The notes: generated by a model not told the origin, from the letters alone. A DNA stretch of 64,000 nt from Acinetobacter sp. ANC 4169 (GCF_002135355.1 NZ_NEGE01000007.1:62001-126000); one strand, 5' to 3'. Shown: positions 38,888 to 48,677, counted from the first letter of the stretch. Program-made: numbers and translations.

Positions 38888-40738
38888 TTATTGTCCTATA
38901 TGCTGCTGAAACAGATCGAGCTGTTTCAGTAATTCAGTTTCACTAAAAGCACCGGTTAGACGTAAGCCGCGGATTTCTTGTTGTTTTGGATTTAAAAACA
39001 AATAAGTCGGTGGCCCTAAAATATCCCATTGATTCAATAAGGCCTGATGCGTTGCATCGTAGTCACTCAAATCCAGCTTAATCAGAAAATAAGGTTCTAA
39101 AGCTTGCTGCACTGGTGCCGATTTTAAAACACGATGTTCAATCGGCTGGCAGGCCACACACCAATCTGCATAGACATCAATAATAATGACTTGGTTAGCG
39201 GGTACATTGGCGAGGATGTGCTGAAATTCATCGGCAGTTTTCGCCACATGCCAACTGGTTTGGATACTGCTCTGGGTGATAAAGAAACGCTGGCTATGCT
39301 GATATTGAGTATAAGCCAAATACGGCACCACCACGAGCAAGGCCAGAATATACAGCCATTTGAATGGAGCTGTTTGCCGTATGATTCGAATGCTTAAATA
39401 TCCAATGAAAAAGATGCCTAAGCCCAAACTTAACCATTGTAACCAAGCTTCAGAAATTAAGGGACGAATAAAATACAGCGCCAGAGCCAACATGATAAAG
39501 GCAAAAAACACCTTAATCTGGTGCATCCACAGCCCTGCTTTAGGCAGCACCCTGGAACCTAATACGCTGGCCAGAAGCAAGGGGGTTCCCATGCCAAAAC
39601 CCAAGGTGAACAGCAAGATTGCCCCCTGCCACTGACTTTGGGTCTGGGAAATAAATAATAGTGCCCCAGCCAGCGGCGCGGTCATGCAAGGGCCGACCAA
39701 CAGTGCCGAGATCATTCCCATGATTCCCGCACCAATCAGGCTGCCACCTTTCTGTATCGATTGAGCCTGATCCAGGCGATTGATCCAGCCTTGTGGTAGC
39801 CTAATTTCAAATAAACCAAATAAATTCAATGCGAATAAAACAAATAATGCACTAAATGCAATCAAGGTCGAGGGTTGTTGTAGCCAGCGTTGAAAGTTCA
39901 GCCCGGCAGATGAGGCGATTAAACCCAAAACGGCATAAACCATGGCCATACTACAAACAAAGACCAGGGCAATCATCCAGGCTTTCAGCCCCTTACTGTC
40001 GCGGACAATCAGCGAGGTTAATATGGGTAGCATGGGTAATGAACACGGGGTAAAGGCCAATAAAATGCCTAAACCGAAAAATAGCAATAGGCTATAAAGC
40101 AAAGAGCTTTCAGCCAGTTTTTCCGACCACATTTGATCTTTTGCAGTATCTAATGGGACAGGTTTTGCCGTCGATGGGATAGATTGGTCACTATTTTGCT
40201 CAGCACTCAACCTTGTTTGACCACTGGCAGAATTGTTTGCAGGTGCTGCAAGATCAAACAAGCGTTTACTGGCTCTGGCCTGATTTTGCAACAGTACCAG
40301 GCCGTCAATATCGGTCTGAAACTCAACTGTTTGTGGCGGGTAGCAGATCCGGTCTTGGGCACAACCCTGCCACGTCACCCGATAGGTTTGGGAAGCTTCG
40401 GTCGCAATATTAAATTGCACTTGATGAAAATAAACCTGGGTTCGACCATAGTTTTCATCATGCAAATCGGTGGCTTTCGGCAATTTCAAGACCAGCTTTT
40501 GTGCCCCTTGCCGAACTTCAAACTTGTGCTGATATAAATAATAACCCTCTGGAATCGTCCAGTTGAGTTGGGCTTCCTGTGTACTGCTGGATTCAACACT
40601 AAAAGAAAAAGCATCCTCAGGCGCAAGCAATTGCTCTTGGGCCTGCAGTGTCATGCAACAGAGTAAAATAACACTACAAATCAATCCGTTTATAGCGGAA
40701 TACAAGCACACGGCAACGTCTTGAAAATGCTTTTTCAT
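38888..40738 (-). CDS. dsbD: Thiol:disulfide interchange protein DsbD
   Basis: Passes electrons from cytoplasmic thioredoxin to periplasmic DsbC/DsbE-type proteins. Its 616 aa include a signal sequence, the alpha domain (CAQDRICYPP, its Cys pair), eight membrane helices with the Cys pair in AFTPCSLPMLPIL and VGPCMTAPLAGAL, and a C-terminal thioredoxin-like domain with YADWCVACQ. It is complete for all three Cys pairs. It precedes the GST gene. Confidence 0.96.
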   Translation of the reverse strand: MKKHFQDVAVCLYSAINGLICSVILLCCMTLQAQEQLLAPEDAFSFSVESSSTQEAQLNWTIPEGYYLYQHKFEVRQGAQKLVLKLPKATDLHDENYGRTQVYFHQVQFNIATEASQTYRVTWQGCAQDRICYPPQTVEFQTDIDGLVLLQNQARASKRLFDLAAPANNSASGQTRLSAEQNSDQSIPSTAKPVPLDTAKDQMWSEKLAESSLLYSLLLFFGLGILLAFTPCSLPMLPILTSLIVRDSKGLKAWMIALVFVCSMAMVYAVLGLIASSAGLNFQRWLQQPSTLIAFSALFVLFALNLFGLFEIRLPQGWINRLDQAQSIQKGGSLIGAGIMGMISALLVGPCMTAPLAGALLFISQTQSQWQGAILLFTLGFGMGTPLLLASVLGSRVLPKAGLWMHQIKVFFAFIMLALALYFIRPLISEAWLQWLSLGLGIFFIGYLSIRIIRQTAPFKWLYILALLVVVPYLAYTQYQHSQRFFITQSSIQTSWHVAKTADEFQHILANVPANQVIIIDVYADWCVACQPIEHRVLKSAPVQQALEPYFLIKLDLSDYDATHQALLNQWDILGPPTYLFLNPKQQEIRGLRLTGAFSETELLKQLDLFQQHIGQ

Positions 40739-40756
40739 ATGAATTTTATTTTTTAA

Positions 40757-41527
40757 TTAAAATAGGAATGAAACACCCAAACCTGATTGATAGCTTTTAT
40801 CTCGACCATTTAAGTCCACACCAATACTGGCATCCATTTGCACACGCTCATTCAGTGCATAGACAAGTCCGGAACCCAGTGCATATTCATAGTGTTGACT
40901 TTCGGCTTTACGATAGACCAGTTCAGAAAAACCTGACAATTTATCCGTGATTTTATATTCAATGGTCGGTACTGCAGTCACGGCCCAGTTGCTGTTTTGG
41001 ACTTCATAACGCATGGTCATGGAAGTCGCAATTAAATCACTATAATCATAAGCCACAGCCGAAGTTAGGCTGTAAATATCATCTTGATTGCTAAAACCAT
41101 CATTACCAGTTGCCAGAATAGCCTCGGCTAAAATAGCCATAGAAAGCTTTTCATCATCCAGATTAATGGCCTTTTTGATCCCAATGCTGACATCCCCCAG
41201 ACCGTCTTCTTCAACAGACTGACCTGCCGTTTTGGTTTTTGACCAGGATGGACCTTGCCAGCCCAATTGCAATTCAAGATCCTGAGCTAAACCGGTACGC
41301 AATAACATGTCGGCATTTAAGCTGGTATTTTTAACCTTTAGCCCGTTTTCATCTGTGCTTTCCGAGTAGCTTAGGCTTGGTAAACCCTGTTCCCATGCCA
41401 GCTGACCGACTGGCGTAATACCTGTACCTATTCCTGTACCCGGACGGTCAAAAGAGAAATCGGCAGCCATCGCATTGATGCTAAAACCTGCTGCAAAAAT
41501 GAAACTTACTGTTTTTAGGACTGGCAT
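40757..41527 (-). CDS. Putative outer-membrane protein (MetA-pathway/phenol-degradation transporter-like)
   Basis: A 256-aa secreted beta-rich protein with signal peptide (ends AMAADFSF). The body has alternating strands and ends LGVSFLF, with a C-terminal Phe typical of outer-membrane barrels. The pattern FDRPGTGIGTGITPVGQLAWEQG resembles the Phenol_MetA_deg (PF13557) group; this assignment is from memory of the pattern. The start is ATG 41527; GTG 41539 is an alternative, three bases past the upstream ankyrin stop. The same strand and spacing suggest an operon with the ankyrin gene and dsbD. Confidence 0.7.
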   Translation of the reverse strand: MPVLKTVSFIFAAGFSINAMAADFSFDRPGTGIGTGITPVGQLAWEQGLPSLSYSESTDENGLKVKNTSLNADMLLRTGLAQDLELQLGWQGPSWSKTKTAGQSVEEDGLGDVSIGIKKAINLDDEKLSMAILAEAILATGNDGFSNQDDIYSLTSAVAYDYSDLIATSMTMRYEVQNSNWAVTAVPTIEYKITDKLSGFSELVYRKAESQHYEYALGSGLVYALNERVQMDASIGVDLNGRDKSYQSGLGVSFLF

Positions 41528-41542
41528 GAGTTGTCTCACTAA

Positions 41543-42085
41543 TTATGTTAATTCTTTGGTCATTTTAGCCCCATAACTACGGAGCAATTCTAAAGTCTGC
41601 TTTTCTTCGGCCAAGGCTTCTGACCAGTTTATTTCATCAAAATCACAATCAAAGAATAAATCACTAATGGAAGATAAAATGGTTAGGCCATCTTCATCTT
41701 TGCTATTGGGATCTACTTTTTCATCCAATAAACGTTTTACTGCAGGCACACAGGCAGAACTGGCTGCATCCCATAATGGTCCATATAGTTCTTCTGCATC
41801 CCATAAATGTAAATTCACTTTGGCTTTAATCAAGGCATCCAAGATGTCCATATGCATAGCCAAATTTTGCTGTTTTTGTTGTTCTGATAAAGGTGAACCT
41901 GCCTCATAGGCTTCGCAAATCTGTTCCCACCAGTGAAACAGCCCATCAGACCAGACAGAAATTGCTGGACCTTTTTCCAGATCAATAAAATTAGGATCGA
42001 GACCTTCTGCCAAAAGACGTTGCACCTGAGCAAGATCTAGCTCTTCTATTGCCTGTACAAAGACTTGTTGTTGCGCTGTTAACAT
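41543..42085 (-). CDS. Ankyrin-repeat protein (cytoplasmic)
   Basis: A 180-aa protein with at least two recognisable ankyrin-type helices-turns (LAQVQRLLAEGLDPNFID and VPAVKRLLDEKVDPNSKD-like repeats), the middle being less regular. There is no signal peptide. The start is ATG 42085; a TTG at 42103 would add six residues. A binding-partner role is likely but unidentified. It is followed at once by the outer-membrane protein gene. Confidence 0.75.
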   Translation of the reverse strand: MLTAQQQVFVQAIEELDLAQVQRLLAEGLDPNFIDLEKGPAISVWSDGLFHWWEQICEAYEAGSPLSEQQKQQNLAMHMDILDALIKAKVNLHLWDAEELYGPLWDAASSACVPAVKRLLDEKVDPNSKDEDGLTILSSISDLFFDCDFDEINWSEALAEEKQTLELLRSYGAKMTKELT

Positions 42086-42214
42086 GGAGAAAGTTCTCTT
42101 CAATCATTTTTTGACTATTATGCCGAATAAACTGTCATTTGTTTTAGCTAAATGTATAACGAGTATATTTTTTATTAGTTTTGACTTATCGCGAATAGCG
42201 GATAAAAAGCCAAT

Positions 42215-42239
42215 AAAAAAAGCTCCGAAGAGCTTTTTT
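42215..42239 (-). terminator. Intrinsic terminator of the hibernation-factor gene
   Basis: AAAAAAGCTC/GAGCTTTTTT with CGAA loop, 23 bp after the stop on the minus strand. A second GCAAAATTTTGC palindrome lies between. Confidence 0.85.
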
Positions 42240-42261
42240 ATCGCTTTAAGCAAAATTTTGC

Positions 42262-42639
42262 TTAATGATTTACCTCATCCACATCACTGACTTCTGCGGT
42301 TTCAGCAAATTCAAGTGGCCCACCACGCGGGTTCTCTATTTTCTCGAATACATGTTCCAAACTGCGTTTTAAACGGTCGATCGCCCCATGGATAGCGGTA
42401 TCAATATTATGCCCTCGATGATTGACCACCACAGGTTTCAAACCTGCCGGACGCGCTTCAATCATGCAGTTAATGTCATCTGCACCACCTTTGGCACCAT
42501 TTTCATCGCTAAAATGAACTGAAAAATGGGTAATACGTTCACTATGACGCTGGAATTCTGCATTCAGTTCTGCACGAACATAAGTAATTAAACGATCACT
42601 ATTTTGGATGTTTTTATCGGTACGGATTTCAATGTTCAT
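42262..42639 (-). CDS. HPF/RaiA family ribosome-associated protein
   Basis: A 125-aa S30AE-domain protein (PF02482). The fold is visible as MNIEIRTDKNIQNSDRL, FSVHFSDENGAKGGADDINC and HGAIDRLKRSLEHVFEKI. Members bind the small ribosomal subunit and stall or protect idle ribosomes. Here a 24-residue acidic tail follows the domain (PLEFAETAEVSDVDEVNH), longer than short HPF and unlike long HPF. It stands alone. Confidence 0.87.
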   Translation of the reverse strand: MNIEIRTDKNIQNSDRLITYVRAELNAEFQRHSERITHFSVHFSDENGAKGGADDINCMIEARPAGLKPVVVNHRGHNIDTAIHGAIDRLKRSLEHVFEKIENPRGGPLEFAETAEVSDVDEVNH

Positions 42640-43131
42640 ATAATTTCATCCTCTTTATTCATCAAATCTTTTTTGTGCAAAACTTCTTATCTTGGCACGT
42701 TTAACCTTGCTGTTAAAAACAGCGCTGAGCATCTTCAAATCAGTCTGGAACGAATTCCTCCACATTGAACGATGAACACTTTTAAGTCTGCAGATTCGTG
42801 TCCTTATACCTCGAATATAAGGGGCTAAGCGAAGCAGATGCAAGCAGTATTTTGATATTTTTTTAAATTCCTTATAAAGAATAAGTGATTTGACTTTTCC
42901 CATTAAATAGTTTGATAAATCTCACATTATTTATTTGAAGCTAAAATTCCTTGTTTATATCGCTTTACCTTTTTTATCAGCATGTATTTTTTGGGTATCA
43001 AAGCTGTGTCGTCATTTTGATAAGGAGTGATCTAAGGAAAGAGACTATTTTTTTATCCATTGATCAATTTTGGCTTTATTTTTGTTTAAGAATCTGTATC
43101 CTTTGTGTGCTTCTCGGGGGAGATATTTTTG
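42640..43131. other. Intergenic region between hibernation factor and Tsx-like gene
   Basis: 492 bp between divergent genes. It contains a CCTTATA/TATAAGG hairpin (about 42810-42830) and, on the minus strand, an in-frame Lys/Arg-rich ORF that stops 15 bp before the hibernation-factor ATG. I cannot support that ORF as a gene. Both promoters must lie here but are not clear. Confidence 0.55.
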
Positions 43132-43881
43132 ATGAAACTTACACAAACTTTTGCTACATGTGCATTGGCTTCAGCTGCTGCGTTCACACAGGCTTCGCCA
43201 GTGGTATGGCAAGACTTCAGCTTGACTGGTCTTTATGGTGATCACTATAAAGTGGGTACTGAAGACCGCACGACCGTGACCGCAGAATATGCAGCTAAAC
43301 TCAAATACTCTGATGTATTTTTCTTTGTTGACCAACAAGTGGATGGCAATGACGAACAAAATACATATTTCGAGTTAGCGCCACGTTTAAGCTTAGGCGA
43401 AGTATCTGGAAAAGACCTCTCTTTTGGTCCAATTAAAGATGTCCTTATTGCGACAACTTGGGAACACAATGCAGGATATGATCAAAACCAAGAGTTTAAT
43501 AACTTCCTGTACGGTATTGGTTTCGCTTTAGATATTCCATACACACAGTATGCAAATGTGAACTTCTATAAAGTAGATAACGATTCGAAATCAGCTTTCA
43601 CTAAAGATGATTATCAAATGACGATCACTTATGCAGTTCCGTTTAAACTAGGTTCTGAAGATTTTCTGGTAGATGCCTTCCTGGATTGGTCAACAGCTGA
43701 AAAAGGCGCTCAAGCAAGCGAGCTGAACTGGACCAGCCAGTACAAATGGAATGTAGGTAAACATATTTCACCTAAAACTAAATTATATGTTGGTATCGAA
43801 CACTCAGTTTGGAACAACAAATTTGGTATTCAGGGCGTCGATCAAAATGACGTAAGCGCATTGGTTAAATACCATTTCTAA
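43132..43881 (+). CDS. Tsx-like nucleoside-specific channel-forming protein
   Basis: A 249-aa outer-membrane channel of the Channel_Tsx type (PF03502). Signal peptide MKLTQTFATCALASAAAFTQA, mature start SPVVWQDFSLTGLYG, aromatic-rich strands and a final ALVKYHF with terminal Phe. Tsx takes up nucleosides in enterics; substrate here is inferred. GGGGGAG lies 9 nt before ATG 43132, which decides the start. Confidence 0.85.
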   Translation: MKLTQTFATCALASAAAFTQASPVVWQDFSLTGLYGDHYKVGTEDRTTVTAEYAAKLKYSDVFFFVDQQVDGNDEQNTYFELAPRLSLGEVSGKDLSFGPIKDVLIATTWEHNAGYDQNQEFNNFLYGIGFALDIPYTQYANVNFYKVDNDSKSAFTKDDYQMTITYAVPFKLGSEDFLVDAFLDWSTAEKGAQASELNWTSQYKWNVGKHISPKTKLYVGIEHSVWNNKFGIQGVDQNDVSALVKYHF

Positions 43882-43899
43882 GCACGTTTGTTTTCCAGC

Positions 43900-43931
43900 A
43901 AAAAAAGCAAGATTTCGGTCTTGCTTTTTTT
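43900..43931 (+). terminator. Intrinsic terminator of the Tsx-like gene
   Basis: GCAAGA/TCTTGC core with outer A/T pairs and seven T, 26 bp after the stop. Confidence 0.85.
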
Positions 43932-43992
43932 ATGCCTGAGCACCCGTTTTAAGTTTAAAATTTCCTCATCCTTAGCATTTTTTATTTTCCCT

Positions 43993-44499
43993 ATGTCTGT
44001 GCAAATTCGACCTGCAGAACTTCAAGATTTAACAGCCATTTTAAATATCTTTAACCAAGAAATTTTAAATGGAACAGCAAATTGGCGTAATCAAGCTTTA
44101 AGTCTGGAAGAATATACACAGTGGTATCATCAGTTGCTTCGTGACCAGTTTCCATTATTGGTTGCTGTAGAATCTACAACTCAACGAATTTTAGGCTTTG
44201 CAGATTATGGACCGTTTCGAAGTCTCATTGGTTATAAAAATACGGTTGAACATTCAATCTTTATTCATCCAGATTTTCAAGGTTTGGGACTAGGTAAAGC
44301 ATTAATGCTGAAATTGATCGAACATGCACGGCAGCAGCATCTTCATATCATGATTGCAGCTATTGACGCAGAAAATTCAGGCTCTATCCTGTTACACGAA
44401 AAATTAGGTTTTAAACAAACCGGCTATATGCCTGAAGTCGGACAGAAATTTGGGAAATGGCGTGATCTGGTGTTGATGCAATTCAATTTAGATGCATAA
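43993..44499 (+). CDS. GNAT N-acetyltransferase, phosphinothricin-acetyltransferase-like
   Basis: A 168-aa GNAT enzyme of the Pat/YwnH type: VQIRPAELQDLTAILNIFNQ, GTANWRNQALSLEEY, FADYGPFRSLIGYKNTVEHS and the acetyl-CoA loop QGLGLGKALMLKLI. Members acetylate amino groups of small molecules (phosphinothricin, methionine sulfone). The start is ATG 43993; the longer frame from 43888 begins inside the preceding terminator. Confidence 0.9.
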   Translation: MSVQIRPAELQDLTAILNIFNQEILNGTANWRNQALSLEEYTQWYHQLLRDQFPLLVAVESTTQRILGFADYGPFRSLIGYKNTVEHSIFIHPDFQGLGLGKALMLKLIEHARQQHLHIMIAAIDAENSGSILLHEKLGFKQTGYMPEVGQKFGKWRDLVLMQFNLDA

Positions 44500-44526
44500 A
44501 AAAGCCCGCAATATGCGGGCTTTTTT
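44498..44526. terminator. Bidirectional terminator between GNAT gene and parE
   Basis: AAAGCCCGCA/TGCGGGCTTT perfect stem with A and T flanks, placed between convergent stops at 44499 and 44557. Confidence 0.9.
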
Positions 44527-44556
44527 AATATAGAAGTAATGACTTAACTTAAAAAA

Positions 44557-46437
44557 CTAAACTGCCAGATCAGCCAGATTACCTTTCTGTTCTAACCAGT
44601 GTTTACGGTCCGATGAGCGTTTTTTTGCCAGTAATTTATCCAGTAGACCCGCGGTAAAATGCGCATCATCCAGATCCAGCTGTACCAGACGGCGGGTATT
44701 CGGGTCCATAGTGGTTTCACGTAACTGACTGGCATTCATCTCACCCAGACCTTTAAATCGGGTGATTTGCGGATTCTTGCTTTTACATTTTTTCAGAATG
44801 CTTTCCAGCTCGTCTTCATCCAGTGCATAGTGCACATCTTTAGCATCATCGATACGGAATAACGGCGGCATGGCCACAAACAGATGCCCTTCTTCGACCA
44901 TAGTCGGGAAGTGTTTCACAAACAAGGCACAGAGCAAGGTTGCGATATGCAGACCATCCGAATCGGCATCGGCCAGAATACAGATTTTACCGTAGCGAAG
45001 TTCTGACAGGTCATCACTGCCTGGATCAACTCCAATCGCAATGGCAATATCATGCACCTCCTGAGAGCCCAAGACCTCATCAGACGAGACTTCCCAGGTA
45101 TTCAAGATTTTCCCGCGAATCGGCATGATCGCCTGGAAATTCTTGTCACGTGCCTGCTTGGCAGAACCACCCGCAGAATCCCCTTCCACAATGAAGAGTT
45201 CCGATTCTTCCAAAGTATGGCCTACGCAGTCCGCCAGTTTACCCGGTAATGCAGGTCCAGAAACAATCTTCTTACGTTCAACTTTTTTTGCCGCTTTTAA
45301 ACGGCGACCGGCTTTGGCAATTGCCAATTCGGCCAGTTGCATGGCAATGTCGGAATTTTGATTCAGCCATAGTGCAAAGGCATCTTTGGCGATATTTAGC
45401 ATAATGCCGGATGCTTCACGGCTCGACAAACGTTCTTTGGTTTGGCCTGAAAATTGCGGTTCCTGAAATTTTAACGACAGGATGTAGTTCACCCCATCCC
45501 AGACATCTTCTGCAGACAATTTTAAATTACGTGGCAACAGGTTACGCAGCTCACAAAATTCGCGCATGGCATCGGTCACGCCTGAGCGTAAACCGTTGAC
45601 GTGGGTACCGCCCTGCGCAGTAGGAATCAGGTTGACATAGCTTTCCTGAATCTGCTCGCCACCTTCGGCATTCCAGCAAATCGCAAATTCGGCACTGGCA
45701 CGCTCAGCCTCACCACTGGCCACGAAAGCAGGGCTTGGAATGATTTCACGATCTTCAAGCTCATCCATTAAATAGTCAACTAGACCATTTTCAAACTGCC
45801 AGCTGATCTTTTCATCATTGATTTGATCAACATAGTTGATCTCTAAGCCTGCTGCCAAAACCGCTTTGGCTTTTAAATTATGTTTTAAGGCTTTTAGCGC
45901 AAACTTGGGCGAATCAAAATATTTGGCTTCTGGCCAGAAATGCACTGTGGTCCCAGTCGCACGTTTTGGTGCTTTACCCTCTAACACTTCAAGCGGTGCA
46001 ACCGGCTCGCCCTGTTCAAAGGCCATTTTATACAGGTTGCCCTGACGCTGAACTTCTACTTCAACACGGGTTGATAACGCGTTTACCACTGAAATGCCCA
46101 CGCCATGCAAACCGCCGGAAAACTGGTAGTTATCGGTGCTGAATTTACCGCCGGCATGCAGTTTGGTCAGGATGATTTCAATCCCGCTTTGGCCATATTC
46201 AGGGTGGATATCCACCGGCATGCCACGGCCATTATCTTCAACCGACAATGAGCCATCTTTATACACCGTGACGGTAATTTTATTGGCATGTCCTGCAAGT
46301 GCCTCATCCACAGCATTATCAATGACTTCTTGTGCCAAATGGTTTGGACGAGTGGTATCGGTATACATCCCCGGACGACGACGTACCGGATCTAAACCAG
46401 ATAAAACTTCAAGTGATTGAGCCGTATATTGAGACAC
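44557..46437 (-). CDS. parE: DNA topoisomerase IV subunit B
   Basis: ATPase subunit of topoisomerase IV, which decatenates daughter chromosomes. It has 626 aa from GTG 46437: AAGGAAG lies 9 nt upstream and the family begins SQYTAQSLEVLSGLDPVRRR. GHKL ATP site: EVIDNAVDEALAG, VEDNGRGMPVD and SGGLHGVGISVVNALS. The TOPRIM domain has ELFIVEGDSAGGSAK and LADADSDGLHI. An upstream ATG at 46464 would run into yqiA. parC is not adjacent. Confidence 0.97.
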   Translation of the reverse strand: MSQYTAQSLEVLSGLDPVRRRPGMYTDTTRPNHLAQEVIDNAVDEALAGHANKITVTVYKDGSLSVEDNGRGMPVDIHPEYGQSGIEIILTKLHAGGKFSTDNYQFSGGLHGVGISVVNALSTRVEVEVQRQGNLYKMAFEQGEPVAPLEVLEGKAPKRATGTTVHFWPEAKYFDSPKFALKALKHNLKAKAVLAAGLEINYVDQINDEKISWQFENGLVDYLMDELEDREIIPSPAFVASGEAERASAEFAICWNAEGGEQIQESYVNLIPTAQGGTHVNGLRSGVTDAMREFCELRNLLPRNLKLSAEDVWDGVNYILSLKFQEPQFSGQTKERLSSREASGIMLNIAKDAFALWLNQNSDIAMQLAELAIAKAGRRLKAAKKVERKKIVSGPALPGKLADCVGHTLEESELFIVEGDSAGGSAKQARDKNFQAIMPIRGKILNTWEVSSDEVLGSQEVHDIAIAIGVDPGSDDLSELRYGKICILADADSDGLHIATLLCALFVKHFPTMVEEGHLFVAMPPLFRIDDAKDVHYALDEDELESILKKCKSKNPQITRFKGLGEMNASQLRETTMDPNTRRLVQLDLDDAHFTAGLLDKLLAKKRSSDRKHWLEQKGNLADLAV

Positions 46438-46451
46438 GTTGTACTGCTTCC

Positions 46452-47036
46452 TTAATTTATACAATCCGATAAAAACTGTAATGCCATCGGTATTTTGTCT
46501 GCGAAATTTTCCATCGCATGATTGCCTTTTGCTTCGGTAATCAGCATGGACTGATGCGAAACGTTGCTATAATAGCGCTGTGCCTCACGATAATCCAAAA
46601 CTTCATCGCCTTGTTGTAATAACACTAAAATTTTGTCTGCATCGTGTACAAATGGCACTGCCATCTGCTCAAGCTGATCCAGATGGGTATGATCCAGCGT
46701 CCATTCAGCGCTGACCACATAGGGAATCTGCTCGATGCCAAATAAATCACGAAACAGTTGCCATGGTCGCATAGCGGGATTAATTAAAACAGCCGGTACA
46801 CCATACTTTGCGACCAGCTGTGTCGCATAAAAGCCGCCCAGACTGCTCCCCACCAGCACCACCCGATCCAATTCCTCAATCATCTTGGCCACCTGTGCCA
46901 ATGTCTGCTCTGGAGGCAGGTTGAGATCTGGCAGATGAACCTGAACATGATTCAGCTGCTGACAGTAGTCTTTAATTTGCTGTCCTTTTATCGATAAAGC
47001 ACTGCTTTGAAATCCATGTAAATAAATGATGTTCAT
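46452..47036 (-). CDS. yqiA: YqiA family esterase
   Basis: A 194-aa small alpha/beta hydrolase of the YqiA/YcfP group: IIYLHGFQSSALSIKGQQIK, nucleophile VGSSLGGFYATQL (Ser near 84), and a C-terminal His in GNHAMENF. E. coli YqiA has esterase activity on acyl-CoA-type and short esters. It sits 14 bp before the parE start, as yqiA-parE does in many gammaproteobacteria. Confidence 0.93.
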   Translation of the reverse strand: MNIIYLHGFQSSALSIKGQQIKDYCQQLNHVQVHLPDLNLPPEQTLAQVAKMIEELDRVVLVGSSLGGFYATQLVAKYGVPAVLINPAMRPWQLFRDLFGIEQIPYVVSAEWTLDHTHLDQLEQMAVPFVHDADKILVLLQQGDEVLDYREAQRYYSNVSHQSMLITEAKGNHAMENFADKIPMALQFLSDCIN

Positions 47037-47284
47037 AGTTTTTATTGTATCATTGTGAAATTTATACTAGATTTATTTTATACACAAATCTCAGTTATTC
47101 ATCTGTTTTAATGTAGATAAAATCCGAATTGTCAGACAAAAAAATTAATACCAAGGCTCAATCATCGTTATTGTAAAAGCTGTTCGAGACGAACGATATA
47201 AAATGAAAAGCTAAGAATTTATACCGTGATCCCAAGAAAAAATAAAGTGTATGGGAAACATGGTCAAAAAAAGGATAGGATCAA

Positions 47285-48616
47285 ATGCCGAGTTTAACCC
47301 CATTGCATGAAACCTATTGTAAATGGGACCGTACACCGCCCAGTCAAGCTGATGTATTAGAAGGTCTCGCACAATTGGTGACCACACGTTTAAGCGACGT
47401 GATGCAGGACCTGATCCAGGCGATTCAACGCGAAATTTTAATTAGCGTGTTTGGCATGAGTGAGCAACGCTCGAAAAAAATACAAAAAATTCCTTATATC
47501 GACAAACTCTACCAGCTTTCATTCGACACCCTGCTCAATTACGGCAACTATTTACTGGCGCCGAGTTTACGTCAAATTATTGAAAAATATCCAAAATTAC
47601 ATGATAAACCGCTCACACCGGCACTGCACTTTTTAGTCGGCGTGCTCAACGGGGTACTGGGCGATTATTTATTAAAATACCAAAACCCGATGGCACTACC
47701 GATGGTGCTGTATGACCATTATGGCGGACTGCAAAAAGGCGACTTGTCCGGTCGTGTGGTGATTTTTGTGCATGGTTTATGTATGTCCCATTTAGAATGG
47801 TCTAACCATCAATATGGCGGTATAGGCGAGAAATTGCTGGCACAACGTGACCATAACACCATGCTATACCTAAGTTACAACACCGGGCGTCGTATCTCGG
47901 CCAATGGTCGCAGTCTGGCCAACACGCTGGAAGATTTGATTCGTCGTAATCCGCGCATTACCAGTATTGATTTAATCGGACATAGTATGGGCGGTCTGGT
48001 CTCGCGCAGTGCCCTGTTTTACGGCAAACAAAACATGTATCAATGGATGCATCTGACTGAAAATCTGGTTTGCCTGGGTTCACCCCATCATGGTGCAGTC
48101 TTGGAACGCTTTGGTTTTATTCTGCAAGATAAACTGGGACATTTCCCCTTTGTAAAAATTATCCGGCATATCGTCAATATTCGCAGCAATGGCATTCTGG
48201 ATTTGCGTTATGGTAGTGTCCGTGATGATGACTGGGAACATAATCATGCCCGGATTGGCGGCATGGATGACAATCGTAAACCGGCACCCTTACCGAAACA
48301 TATCAATACCTATTTCGTGGCAGGCACCATTGAATATGAAAATAAAAAGAACCGGACCTTAAAGGTACTGGGTGATTATCTAGTGAGTGTTGAAAGTGCT
48401 TTAGGCGAACATCCAAATCCGCGTTTTCAACTGAAAGTCCCGGAATCGCATAAAGCGATCTTTTATGGCTTAAGTCATTTTGAAATTAACTATCATTCCA
48501 GCGTGGCGGAACAGATCGTGAAATGGTTCTACCCGCCGCAAGATGAACAGATCAAAGAACAGGTACATGAATATCGCATGCAGCTGGAAGACTGGTCTAG
48601 GATTGCGCTGACTTAG
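47285..48616 (+). CDS. Lipase/esterase family alpha/beta hydrolase (PGAP1-like)
   Basis: A 443-aa protein with a helical N-terminal region (about 1-150) and an alpha/beta hydrolase domain. The oxyanion region is VVIFVHGLCMSHLEWSN, the nucleophile motif IDLIGHSMGGLVSRSAL (Ser near residue 235), then CLGSPHHGAVLERF, and a likely His in GLSHFEINYHS. No signal peptide is visible. The substrate may be a membrane lipid or storage lipid; not decidable from sequence. Confidence 0.87.
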   Translation: MPSLTPLHETYCKWDRTPPSQADVLEGLAQLVTTRLSDVMQDLIQAIQREILISVFGMSEQRSKKIQKIPYIDKLYQLSFDTLLNYGNYLLAPSLRQIIEKYPKLHDKPLTPALHFLVGVLNGVLGDYLLKYQNPMALPMVLYDHYGGLQKGDLSGRVVIFVHGLCMSHLEWSNHQYGGIGEKLLAQRDHNTMLYLSYNTGRRISANGRSLANTLEDLIRRNPRITSIDLIGHSMGGLVSRSALFYGKQNMYQWMHLTENLVCLGSPHHGAVLERFGFILQDKLGHFPFVKIIRHIVNIRSNGILDLRYGSVRDDDWEHNHARIGGMDDNRKPAPLPKHINTYFVAGTIEYENKKNRTLKVLGDYLVSVESALGEHPNPRFQLKVPESHKAIFYGLSHFEINYHSSVAEQIVKWFYPPQDEQIKEQVHEYRMQLEDWSRIALT

Positions 48617-48638
48617 GCAAACAGCTTAAGCAAACCAT

Positions 48639-48667
48639 AAAAAAGCCAACTTAAAGTTGGCTTTTTT
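48639..48667. terminator. Bidirectional terminator between lipase gene and dsbB
   Basis: AAAAGCCAACTT/AAGTTGGCTTTT stem with A/T flanks, between convergent stops at 48616 and 48678. Confidence 0.9.
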
Positions 48668-48677
48668 CTACACATCT

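Noticed and set aside
42655..42903. 82-codon minus-strand ORF before the hibernation factor
   Set aside because: No RBS, no recognisable family, composition typical of AT-rich intergenic DNA; kept only as a weak finding for its 3' part.
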